From Cytophagales bacterium (lineage in GTDB: Bacteria; Bacteroidota; Bacteroidia; Cytophagales; Spirosomataceae): a stretch of DNA of 44,961 nt. The notes under the pieces were generated by a model, which saw only the letters and a program-made list of their open reading frames with translations, did not search any database and had not been told where the DNA came from. Made by a program: the position numbers and the translations under genes. The stretch spans positions 1 to 44,961 of the forward strand of contig JAAFJL010000020.1 in assembly GCA_013298865.1 (NCBI GenBank), read 5' to 3'. This document shows, in pieces, positions 31,645 through 39,611 of the stretch. How positions within the stretch are numbered: position 1 is the first letter of the stretch; the number at the start of each line of letters is the position of its first letter.

Positions 31645-33924
31645 CTAAAACTGCTTCAAATAAGAAAATTTCGCAATTAAATGTTGTTCTGTTTGGCGTT
31701 CGGTTTCTGAAAGATAAACACGAGTTTTTCCGTCTTGTCCCCAAATAGATTTTTGGTTATTGAATCCTCGCTGATTAAACACTAAGTATATGAAAGACAG
31801 AGGTTTATATTCCCAAGAAAAACGAATATTCCAAACATTCAAATCACTTTCGCCTGTTAATCGTTGATAAAAACCTATCAGTTGCAAACGTGGATTCAAG
31901 GCAAATCTCCCCGAAAGTGAGTAGATTTGAGAGTTACCTGACTGTTTTTTGATACCTAAATTCGTATAATTATTGCTGATAACAGAAGCCGTAAGCGAAA
32001 TATGAGGAATCGGTGCAGCTACCAAGCTAAAATTGGTATTTGAAAGATAACCATTGTAATAGTTCCCAGTCTCGAATAGCAAACTGTATGAAACTTTTTT
32101 AGAGGCATCACTTCCTAAAATAAAAGTAAAACGGTCATAATTATAGTCGCCATTGGCAAAGTTTATGTTCAAAATATTGAGTGTATCTTTAGTCTGAGAA
32201 TAATCAACATTTTGATAATAGTGGTCTGTTAATACCCCAAAAACTCCTCCGCTTTGGGTCGTAAACCAAATAGGATTAGTGTTCCATCTGCGTTCTTGTA
32301 ACTTTCCCGTAGAAGTAGCATGGTAGGTAAGAACATAGCCTCCTGGTTCAAAACTTCTTAGCCATTTTGGCAACCATTTACCACGATTTAACCAATATGC
32401 CCCCGTTGAAGATTCGATAACATCTGGTCTTGCAACAAAACCTAATTCTGGTTTAAAGTCCTGATTAACAATGTTTTGTGTGAGCCAATAAGACCATTTC
32501 ACTCCTCTATGGTTCAGTTGATAATACCCCGAATAACCCTGCCCGATTCCCTTCGTTTTATCAGTACTTGAATTTGAAATCATCGCCATCGCTTGAAAAG
32601 AGGTACTTGGGTCTATTCTGAAAAAACCATCAATCGAATGCGTTAGATTGTTGTAAGAAGGCGTATTTTTGATGGTTGTCAGATACCCCAAACGGTTTTG
32701 TTTTCCGATATTCTGAGAAAATCGCCCAACCATAAAATCAGTTCCCGCAAGCCCGTTTGTACCTTGTTCACGGATGTACATGATACCAGAATTATTTTTT
32801 AATGAACGATTCACCAATCTCATTCCGAAGTCAATCGGAATCGGTTTTCCGTTGGCATCAAGACCAATTTTTCTACTAAAAAAAGGTTGAATCCGTTGCT
32901 GCCCGCCCGAATATTCATCAATTGGAGATAATCCTGCCCCAAAAAGTGAAGCATTTTCCAAGAAAAACTGTCTTCTTTCAGGGAAAAAAATACTCAAACG
33001 ACTCAGATTATTTACCTGACGGTCGGCGTCTGCTTGGGCAAAATCTGTGTTATAGGTCAAATCCAAGAGCATATTTGAAGTCAACGCCCATTTCATTTCT
33101 CCGCCTGCTTTTACAGAAGAACCGTTTTCTTTTGCATAAAAACTTGAACCTCTGTAAGTATCATCCGAAAGAAGCACATAAGGTTGAACCCGAATATTTG
33201 CTCCAGAAACGGGTGGAGGTTTTATGCCAACTAACTTTCCTGCATAGCTCATACGGGCAGGTGAGAACGACCTCGGAAAGGCCGACCAAGCCGAAAATTC
33301 ATTGGAATATCGCCTAATTCTGAAAAAGTTAACGCCCCAAGTTTGCTCTGCATTAGCCGTAACTTTCTGATAACGAATGGTTTGCCACGGAATCGCAAAT
33401 TCGGAATACCAACCATTTTCAGTTCTGGAGGTTCGTACTTTCCAGAGACCATCCCAATCAACATCGAAATCATTGTCATCGGCTGTGATTAAATCTCGCT
33501 GAGAACTATACGGGTCAGTCATGAAAATCATTGAGTTCCGTTCATCGTTGAAACCATCAACACTAATTCCGATTTGGTCAGAATCTCTGAAATCAAAATC
33601 ACGTTTGAGACTGGTAACACGCAAGGCTTTTTTGCCCAAAGAATCTTTACAAAAAACACCGATATAAAGAAATGATTTATTGTAAAGTAATTTGAATTCT
33701 GAATTATTGAGGGCTTTATTGAGTTGGTTGGGTTCTACTTGAATAAAATCAGTAGCCACAGGCGTAGTAGCCCATTCGGGTTCATCTAATTTCCCATCTA
33801 TTTTCAAAAAACCTTCAATCCGAGTAGCCTGTATAGTTTTTTTGATAGAATCTGGCGGAAAAACGTCTTGTCCAACCGCAACATTAACGCAAAAAATAAG
33901 GAAAAGGGGTAAAAAATACTTCAT
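31645..33924 (-). CDS. DUF5916 protein with CBM9-like domain
   Basis: This 759-residue exported protein has a signal peptide (ending in VAVGQ). Residues about 30-200 look like a carbohydrate-binding family-9-like domain (IDGKLDEPEWATTPVATDFI, LYIGVFCKDS, FDFRDSDQIGISVDGFND). The rest follows DUF5916, with the pattern of an outer-membrane beta-barrel (ALTSNMLLDLTYNTDFAQAD, FFPERRQFFLENASLF) and an aromatic end (AKFSYLKQF). DUF5916 proteins are common in Bacteroidota and probably sit in the outer membrane; their substrate is not known. It is single-copy here and bracketed by structured repeats. Confidence 0.85.
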   Translation of the reverse strand: MKYFLPLFLIFCVNVAVGQDVFPPDSIKKTIQATRIEGFLKIDGKLDEPEWATTPVATDFIQVEPNQLNKALNNSEFKLLYNKSFLYIGVFCKDSLGKKALRVTSLKRDFDFRDSDQIGISVDGFNDERNSMIFMTDPYSSQRDLITADDNDFDVDWDGLWKVRTSRTENGWYSEFAIPWQTIRYQKVTANAEQTWGVNFFRIRRYSNEFSAWSAFPRSFSPARMSYAGKLVGIKPPPVSGANIRVQPYVLLSDDTYRGSSFYAKENGSSVKAGGEMKWALTSNMLLDLTYNTDFAQADADRQVNNLSRLSIFFPERRQFFLENASLFGAGLSPIDEYSGGQQRIQPFFSRKIGLDANGKPIPIDFGMRLVNRSLKNNSGIMYIREQGTNGLAGTDFMVGRFSQNIGKQNRLGYLTTIKNTPSYNNLTHSIDGFFRIDPSTSFQAMAMISNSSTDKTKGIGQGYSGYYQLNHRGVKWSYWLTQNIVNQDFKPELGFVARPDVIESSTGAYWLNRGKWLPKWLRSFEPGGYVLTYHATSTGKLQERRWNTNPIWFTTQSGGVFGVLTDHYYQNVDYSQTKDTLNILNINFANGDYNYDRFTFILGSDASKKVSYSLLFETGNYYNGYLSNTNFSLVAAPIPHISLTASVISNNYTNLGIKKQSGNSQIYSLSGRFALNPRLQLIGFYQRLTGESDLNVWNIRFSWEYKPLSFIYLVFNQRGFNNQKSIWGQDGKTRVYLSETERQTEQHLIAKFSYLKQF

Positions 33925-34000
33925 AAATAAATGTTTGTTGTGAATATTACAAAGTTAGTCTTTTTTTAGAAATTGACTATGTTGATTTAGACAGCATAAG

Positions 34001-34091
34001 TAGTTGCTGAATTTTAAGTTGCTAAGTTAATGGCAAATTCTTTTGGCAAAAGACCTCGCTCAGCAGGAGTGAGGTTATCTAAATGCCAAAA
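34001..34091. repeat. Heptad repeat and nested hairpin upstream of the DUF5916 gene
   Basis: Positions 34001-34028 carry heptads TAGTTGC, TGAATTT, TAAGTTG, CTAAGTT. A nested hairpin follows: outer arms TTTTGGCA (34041-34048) and TGCCAAAA (34084-34091), inner arms ACCTCGCTC (34053-34061) and GAGTGAGGT (34067-34075). The segment GCAAAAGACCTC also starts the hairpin array at 31441, so the two are related. Confidence 0.75.
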
Positions 34092-34117
34092 CTATTTTTC
34101 AACGAAATACTTACACA

Positions 34118-34153
34118 AAAAAACCTCCACTGAAAATATCAGTAGAGGTTTTT
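34118..34153 (-). terminator. Intrinsic terminator of the 34175-34885 gene
   Basis: AAAAACCTC and GAGGTTTTT with ACTGA/TCAGT form a stem of about 14 pairs with a small loop and a T tract on the minus strand. It is 21 bases past the stop. Confidence 0.85.
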
Positions 34154-34174
34154 CGCAATTCAAAAATTTAACAA

Positions 34175-34885
34175 TTATTTACTGCCGCATCCTTTGTTGT
34201 ATTCAAAAACGTGTTTGTCAATGTCTCTCCATTTAATTTCCTGTTCCAACATTTCTGGACAACCTTCATAAGTTGTTTTGAAATCATCTTCATAATCTTT
34301 CTTTTGAATTTTATAAGCAACATTATCTCCGATTTTGATATAATAAGATTTGTCACGACCTCCCGCAACCGTCATCGGACCAAAACCAATACTTGTGGTT
34401 TCAGTAGCCCAAGGGTCATGGTAAATTGTAATTTTTCCCATAAAACCAGGGTTCACAACTTGTAATAAAAGTGTTCTTTCTGTTTTCTTAATCATTACGG
34501 TTGATTTCTGGAAATAGGCATAACCTTTATCCAAAAACTCCTTGTTCAATTCTTGTTTCTGCCATCTGTTCACATTGTAAAAAGTCTGAGTTCCAGTTGC
34601 CATTTTTGCCCAACCACTCGGTGGCAAATACATATACTTGATTTGTTCAGGCTTGTAAACCGTCTTTTTTTTGTCTGCACCCTTAATCGTAATTTCTTCG
34701 ATAAGTCCTTTTTTACGGTCAATGTCATCAATTGTTCCTTCAACTTTAGTACCATCTTCAAGGAAAAGTTGAGCAATTTCTTTATGAGAAAAAGTGTCAA
34801 AAGCAGGAGCAAACGCTTGCCCCGATACGTTGATTGTGATTGCCAAAGCGAGCATTACGCCCAGCGTAATTAGTGTTTTTTTCAT
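34175..34885 (-). CDS. Hypothetical secreted protein
   Basis: This 236-residue protein has a signal peptide (MKKTLITLGVMLALAITINVSG). The mature part begins with EIAQLFLEDGTKVEGTIDDI, a beta-rich Sm-like segment also seen in many Bacteroidota secreted proteins that sense or display small surfaces, then KTVYKPEQIKYMYLPPSG. It ends with a Cys-containing charged region. I do not recognise a named family. The gene is single and closed by its own terminator. The plausible location is the periplasm or surface. Confidence 0.75.
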   Translation of the reverse strand: MKKTLITLGVMLALAITINVSGQAFAPAFDTFSHKEIAQLFLEDGTKVEGTIDDIDRKKGLIEEITIKGADKKKTVYKPEQIKYMYLPPSGWAKMATGTQTFYNVNRWQKQELNKEFLDKGYAYFQKSTVMIKKTERTLLLQVVNPGFMGKITIYHDPWATETTSIGFGPMTVAGGRDKSYYIKIGDNVAYKIQKKDYEDDFKTTYEGCPEMLEQEIKWRDIDKHVFEYNKGCGSK

Positions 34886-34991
34886 TGGTTGTAAATTATT
34901 TTATGTAAAAATCATTTAATGTTATATCAAATTCAGCAAAAAACAAAACCAAATCAATTATACGGTAGGGATTGATGATTTTTAGGGAAAA

Positions 34992-35019
34992 ATTTAACAA
35001 CTCAAAACTTATCAACTTC
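34992..35019. repeat. Heptad tandem repeat upstream of the 35030 stop
   Basis: Units ATTTAAC, AACTCAA, AACTTAT, CAACTTC run with exact 7-base spacing. They follow the stop of the orphan gene at 35030 on the minus strand. Confidence 0.6.
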
Positions 35020-35029
35020 CTAAAATCCT

Positions 35030-35428
35030 TCAGCTCATTTGTATTTGTTTCAAAACGCTCATGATGGTTTTGTCAGCACTGAAATGAATGTCGTCTGGGT
35101 CGGGGTTGAAACCAATACTTGCCGAAGATGCACCTGCTAACTCAAAGTTAATCAATGTGTTAGCAATAGCCTGAGCCTGCGAGTCCGCACCGACAGTAGA
35201 AAAATCAATCATGATATTGACCATCAGGAAACTATTCCTGAGGTTCTGTGAAAGCCCGATAACCTGATTTGGAATATCACCCGAAATATCAGAAGACCCA
35301 ACGATAAATTTGCGTGGATTGCCTTTAGAATATTGATTAACGGTGGTATGAGCAACGCCCACTGTACCAACATCAACTTTTAAAAAAATGGAATTATTAT
35401 CTGGACCAGTGTCGTAATTAGTTTTCAT
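35030..35428 (-). CDS. Hypothetical protein divergent from the patatin gene
   Basis: The start at 35428 (MKTNYDTGPDNNSIFLKVDV) is preferred; the longer frame begins with an A/T-rich segment unlike the rest. The 132-residue protein has no signal peptide or membrane helix and reads as a beta-rich fold (FIVGSSDISGDIPNQVIGLS, VNIMIDFSTVGADSQAQAIA). I recognise no family. The pair with the divergent patatin gene, and the shared 290-base promoter region, suggest common regulation, which the sequence does not prove. Confidence 0.7.
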   Translation of the reverse strand: MKTNYDTGPDNNSIFLKVDVGTVGVAHTTVNQYSKGNPRKFIVGSSDISGDIPNQVIGLSQNLRNSFLMVNIMIDFSTVGADSQAQAIANTLINFELAGASSASIGFNPDPDDIHFSADKTIMSVLKQIQMS

Positions 35429-35565
35429 GAAAAGAGGATTTTGAAGAATAATAGACTTCCTGCTAAAGTACAAAATTTTATCTCAAAATACCGTAAACTA
35501 AGTATTAAAATGATGTACGCCAGAGATGGATTATTTTTAGTAAGTTAAGGGAGTTTGTAAGTTTA

Positions 35566-35680
35566 AAAGTACCATGTACTTTCTTTTTTACCACAAAAGT
35601 CACAAAGAAAACAAAGTTTTTCATTGATTTACTTTTGTTTTCTTTATGCCTTTCGTGGTAAAATTGGTACTTTATTTTTG
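35566..35680. repeat. Long hairpin and promoter element upstream of the patatin gene
   Basis: Inner arms at 35585-35617 and 35631-35663 (core ACCACAAAAG, CACAAAGAAAACAAAG) pair with a few mismatches, and outer arms AAAGTACC (35566-35573) and GGTACTTT (35666-35673) are perfect. TATTTTTG at 35673-35680 matches the -7 consensus, 39 bases before the patatin ATG, so the hairpin abuts the promoter. Confidence 0.7.
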
Positions 35681-35718
35681 CAATTTCCATAAACTTCAAT
35701 TTAAAAATCCACAACCCC

Positions 35719-36801
35719 ATGACAAAACCCACAATTAGAATTCTGAGTATCGACGGCGGCGGTATCAGAGGTATTATTCCTGTAATGGTTTTGGATGCTT
35801 TGGAAAAAGCAATTCAGAAAAAAGAAGGTGACCAAGCTCGTTTGGCAGACTATTTTGATTTCATTGCAGGTACAAGTATTGGCGGAATTATTGCCTGTGC
35901 GTTACTCACGCCTATAGATGAAAATACGCCTAAAAGTAAGTATTCAGCAGAAGATATTTTAGGATTATTTGAAAAATACGGAGGAGAGATTTTTTACAAC
36001 TCTTGGTTCTCTAAGTTGCTGAAAAACAAAGCATTACATATTTTAAAAGACATTGTTTCGGGGATAACCGATGAGGCATATTCTGCAAAAGGATTAGAGA
36101 AAGTATTGAAGAAATATTTTGGAAAAGTGACGCTCGATAAGCTCATAAAACCATGTCTTGTACCTGCTTATAACACAGAACAAAGGCGGACATTTTTCTT
36201 CACACAGCAAAAAGCAATTTACAATATAGAGAGAAGTAATTTTTACGTAAAAGACGTTTGCAGAGCCACCTCCGCCGCCCCGACAGTTTTTGAAGCCGCC
36301 AGAATAGAGTCGTTGAGCAATGTAAAATTCTCGATGATAGACGGTGGAATTTTTGCTAATAATCCCTCGCTGTGTGCATTGGCGGAGGTCAGGAAAGCGG
36401 AACAACCTCCGAAAGTAGAGAATATTGTTTTGGTTTCATTGGGAACAGGCTCTGTACGCACACCTTATTATTACGACGACATCAAGGACAAACCGACCAT
36501 AGGGATGATACCCGCAATCATAGACATGATGATGTCTGGTGTAGCAGAAACCACTGATTATCAGGTACGTAAGATGTTTGAAGCACGAAAAGTAGCCCAC
36601 CAATATTTCAGAATAGACGCTCCGAACCTCACGAACGAAGAAGCAGAATTAGATAACGCCAGTCCCCGCAACATAGAACTTTTGAAATCCATCGGATTCC
36701 AAACCGCCATGAACTACGACTTAGAAAAAATAGCCACAACATTAATCGAAATGAAAAGCAAAGACAAAGGATTGAGTTTTCAAACAAAAAAAGCCAGTTA
36801 G
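35719..36801 (+). CDS. Patatin-like phospholipase
   Basis: This 360-residue protein has the patatin hallmarks: oxyanion loop GGGIRG (13-18), nucleophile S53 in GTSIGG (51-56), and catalytic D208 in MIDGGIFANNP. The family hydrolyses membrane phospholipids by a Ser-Asp dyad. It has no signal peptide, so it would act in the cytosol on the inner leaflet. In other genomes patatins serve as lipid-turnover enzymes or as effectors of anti-phage systems such as CapV in CBASS; no cyclase is seen here. A three-helix membrane protein is convergent with it. Confidence 0.92.
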   Translation: MTKPTIRILSIDGGGIRGIIPVMVLDALEKAIQKKEGDQARLADYFDFIAGTSIGGIIACALLTPIDENTPKSKYSAEDILGLFEKYGGEIFYNSWFSKLLKNKALHILKDIVSGITDEAYSAKGLEKVLKKYFGKVTLDKLIKPCLVPAYNTEQRRTFFFTQQKAIYNIERSNFYVKDVCRATSAAPTVFEAARIESLSNVKFSMIDGGIFANNPSLCALAEVRKAEQPPKVENIVLVSLGTGSVRTPYYYDDIKDKPTIGMIPAIIDMMMSGVAETTDYQVRKMFEARKVAHQYFRIDAPNLTNEEAELDNASPRNIELLKSIGFQTAMNYDLEKIATTLIEMKSKDKGLSFQTKKAS

Positions 36802-36815
36802 AGCTGGCTTTTTTT
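36786..36815. terminator. Bidirectional terminator between patatin and membrane-protein genes
   Basis: AAAAAAAGCCAG and CTGGCTTTTTTT pair around a six-base loop, with the patatin stop codon inside the loop. Runs of A and T on both sides allow both directions. Confidence 0.9.
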
Positions 36816-36820
36816 GTTTG

Positions 36821-37351
36821 TCATTCTTTCCCTTCCTCATCGGCAGTATCCAACAACAGTTCTGAAATAACCAATCTCATAATAAGATATCCACTTACAA
36901 AACCAAACGTTGTAAAAAAGATAATGATAGCAGCACAAAATACATTTGCAGACTCTATTTGCATTGAATTATTAGTCATCCCTTTTGCCATTCTTGTTGC
37001 TACTCGCATAATAAAACCTGGGATTTCTCTGAGTTGTACTAAACTTGCTCCAATGACAATTTTAGTAAGCCAATCCGAAATTTCAGTAAGGTTGGTATTT
37101 TCTTGAATAGAGTTTTGCTTAGGAGACTGAGTTCTCAAGCCTCCCAATTGGTCATTTAAAGAAATAATTTTGGGAACACCAAACGTAAACCCAGCCAAAC
37201 CACCTAAAACAAAATAAGCGGAAGCCCATAAAAAAGCTGATGTTACATCAATATTATTTTTTTTGTAAACCAAAATAAATCCAAAAATTAAACCTGCTAA
37301 AACCCAAGAAGCTGTCCAAAAGTATTTTCGATATTTTATAATTGCGTTCAT
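36821..37351 (-). CDS. Membrane protein with conserved NTNL-type motif
   Basis: This 176-residue protein has three hydrophobic segments (about 11-29, 38-58 and 137-163) and a cytosolic middle part with ENTNLTEISDWLTKI (84-98), a motif that recurs in small multipass proteins of many bacteria, often near effectors; I cannot name the family with certainty. A GGLAGFTFGVPK segment follows the second helix. It is convergent with the patatin gene, with their stops 20 bases apart. The role may be membrane-linked signalling or immunity, which is speculative. Confidence 0.7.
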   Translation of the reverse strand: MNAIIKYRKYFWTASWVLAGLIFGFILVYKKNNIDVTSAFLWASAYFVLGGLAGFTFGVPKIISLNDQLGGLRTQSPKQNSIQENTNLTEISDWLTKIVIGASLVQLREIPGFIMRVATRMAKGMTNNSMQIESANVFCAAIIIFFTTFGFVSGYLIMRLVISELLLDTADEEGKE

Positions 37352-37375
37352 TAGTGTGTTGATTTGAATATTACT

Positions 37376-39484
37376 TTATTTATTGTTATTAAACTTAAGT
37401 TGAGACTTATAGCCTACTTGCAATTGATAATAATTGCTTTCAGTATCCTCAAAACCATTTACTGCTATAAGTCGAAGAAAAATTCTATCATCTGATTTTT
37501 TTATTGGGTAATAAAACATTTCTATTTTTGGCACAAAAAAAGGTTGAGAATCTGAATTTTCCGGTCTCAGCTTAATCCTGTCTTTTAGTGCTTTTCCATT
37601 CCATATTTTTTGATACCAAGTTTCTGCAACCATGTCGATACCGAAATTCCTATATAAATGTAAAGAGTATTTTAACCCAATTGAATATTTAAGCATATTG
37701 ATACCATCTTTTATGTATTCTAAAGGTTCATTTTTATTGACTTGTGAACCAATGAGTGTTTTTGAGATAGCGGTATCACCCCTAATCTTTGAAAATTGAA
37801 ATCCTGCACCAACATTCACTTCTAAGGAAGATTTATTTTTATAAAATATACTAATGAGATTGGCTTTTAGCCCTAAATCTAAGTAGGCACGTTGATTTAA
37901 TAATTGTCTATCTACTTCTGTCGATTCTATTTCTTTCGTTATTTTACCATTGGTTTGCAAAAAATTATACTTTAATGCTACACTACTTAAATCATTATCA
38001 AACCTACTGTAAGATATATATGGGTCTATATAATGAAAAAGAAAGATATTTCTTAATCCGGTATTTTTAGTGTTCCAAAGAATTTTTGCACGCACATTAG
38101 TTTGTAATAGCCCATTTCCTATATTGGGATCAAGTATTGACAATAAATCTGAGTAGATATTAAAATCAATATATGAATTTAACGATGTGGACAGTTTTAT
38201 ATCTTTGTAATTGTGAATCTTGTTTAAAGTAATTTCATCGTCACCAGGACTATAGTTTTTTTCTATATTAGGTAAATAGTCTATGTAATCTTTGAAATAA
38301 ATAAATTGACTATTTCTCCCAATTGTATTATCTGCCAAACTATAATGTCTTAGCGTTTGTTGAGAACTACTATAACTATTATCCCTTATATTGATAGGGA
38401 TTCTTTTACGATATAGAATATTTTCAAACCTATCTTTAATCTGCAATGTCTCATTTGCTTTTTTGATAAATTTCGTTCCAAAAGTCTGTATTTCATCTAA
38501 AACTCCATTCCTGAAAGCTGCTTTAACAGAATCGATTATGAAATATCCAATTTCATTCTCACTGAATTTAAGTTTATAATCTATTTCACTTTTTAAGTAA
38601 TTTCTACCTTTTTGAGGAGCTGTCTTAAACTCAAATAACTTTATAGGTTCTTTTTTAAAAGAGATTGTACCAATTACTTCATTCGTATCTTTATCTGAAT
38701 TAATTCTTGAAGATAGATTATCGGTAAAAGATGCCTGTGCTTCTTTAAATTTTTGGCTTCTAATCTCTTCTGGGGATAAATAATCTTTAAAATTTACTAT
38801 ACATTCTAATGTATCTTCGACCATCCAATCTTTGTCTGGAGTACTTATTTTGAGTTTTAAAGTAATTTTTTCATTTTCTTGATTATTGTCTTTTATCAGT
38901 TGAATTTTAACTGTTTGTTTTTGTAAAGTATCATTTTCAGAATTACTCGTGCCAAACGTGAATGATTTTGGTCCAATCTTCTTATAATCTATATCCTCTA
39001 CAGCATCAGATTTAAGTACAGAATATTCCATAGTTACTGTTTTTCCTGTTTCTATTATACCCAAAGTTTGAATGTCAATTCCCGCATCTTCTCCTTCTAA
39101 AACTGTAATAGATTTTTGACTAAATCCTATTTTTACTTGATGTGGTAAGGCAGTTACTGTAATCATAGTTGAAAACGTTGCTGCAACATCTGCTGTACTC
39201 GTTATTTTAACAGTATAGTTACCTGCATTTGAGTCTGCAAATTTCTTAATGTTAGGTTCTTGTAAAGTTGAACCAAAGCTATTGGGTCCAGACCATGAAT
39301 ATTTATAGTCTTCGGGTTTTCCTGAACTTAACTTTGTTTTCAGGATTAGGGTACTGCCTCTATTAACCTTAGTAGGGTTATCATTTGCAGGGGCTATTTG
39401 AGAGTAAAGTCTATTACTCATCAATACTATCAATAAAATGAATAGTATAGGTTTATTAATTACGGGGTTTGATTTGGTTTTCAT
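37376..39484 (-). CDS. Large surface protein with Ig-like and Calx-beta domains
   Basis: This exported protein of about 702 residues (start at 39484, MKTKSNPVINKP; a second Met two codons upstream is possible) has a signal peptide (ending in RLYSQ). Residues about 35-110 form an Ig/PKD-like domain (YKYSWSGPNSFGSTLQEPNI), and about 115-240 a Calx-beta-like region (VLEGEDAGIDIQTLG, EDIDYKKIGPKSFTFGTS). The long C-terminal half (about 250-702) has beta-rich Tyr/Asn-containing strands and no transmembrane helix; it may be an outer-membrane or surface structure. It lies downstream of clpB. No enzymatic motif is visible. Confidence 0.75.
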   Translation of the reverse strand: MKTKSNPVINKPILFILLIVLMSNRLYSQIAPANDNPTKVNRGSTLILKTKLSSGKPEDYKYSWSGPNSFGSTLQEPNIKKFADSNAGNYTVKITSTADVAATFSTMITVTALPHQVKIGFSQKSITVLEGEDAGIDIQTLGIIETGKTVTMEYSVLKSDAVEDIDYKKIGPKSFTFGTSNSENDTLQKQTVKIQLIKDNNQENEKITLKLKISTPDKDWMVEDTLECIVNFKDYLSPEEIRSQKFKEAQASFTDNLSSRINSDKDTNEVIGTISFKKEPIKLFEFKTAPQKGRNYLKSEIDYKLKFSENEIGYFIIDSVKAAFRNGVLDEIQTFGTKFIKKANETLQIKDRFENILYRKRIPINIRDNSYSSSQQTLRHYSLADNTIGRNSQFIYFKDYIDYLPNIEKNYSPGDDEITLNKIHNYKDIKLSTSLNSYIDFNIYSDLLSILDPNIGNGLLQTNVRAKILWNTKNTGLRNIFLFHYIDPYISYSRFDNDLSSVALKYNFLQTNGKITKEIESTEVDRQLLNQRAYLDLGLKANLISIFYKNKSSLEVNVGAGFQFSKIRGDTAISKTLIGSQVNKNEPLEYIKDGINMLKYSIGLKYSLHLYRNFGIDMVAETWYQKIWNGKALKDRIKLRPENSDSQPFFVPKIEMFYYPIKKSDDRIFLRLIAVNGFEDTESNYYQLQVGYKSQLKFNNNK

Positions 39485-39526
39485 AAACATCAGCGATTTA
39501 AGTTTAACACCCCCAAACCTAACAAA

Positions 39527-39554
39527 AAAGCCAACCTCTCACAAGGTTGGCTTA
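39527..39554 (-). terminator. Intrinsic terminator of clpB
   Basis: AAGCCAACCT (39528-39537) and AGGTTGGCTT (39544-39553) form a perfect 10-base stem with a short loop. The minus-strand end is followed by six T. It lies 58 bases after the clpB stop. Confidence 0.85.
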
Positions 39555-39611
39555 AAAACATTATTATACGGTCGTTTTGTTTAGCTTTTTACTGAAATTG
39601 GTTAAACAAAA

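Noticed and set aside
35719..37351. CBASS anti-phage operon with CapV patatin
   Set aside because: No CD-NTase or accessory gene is present; the neighbours are convergent or divergent, not an operon.
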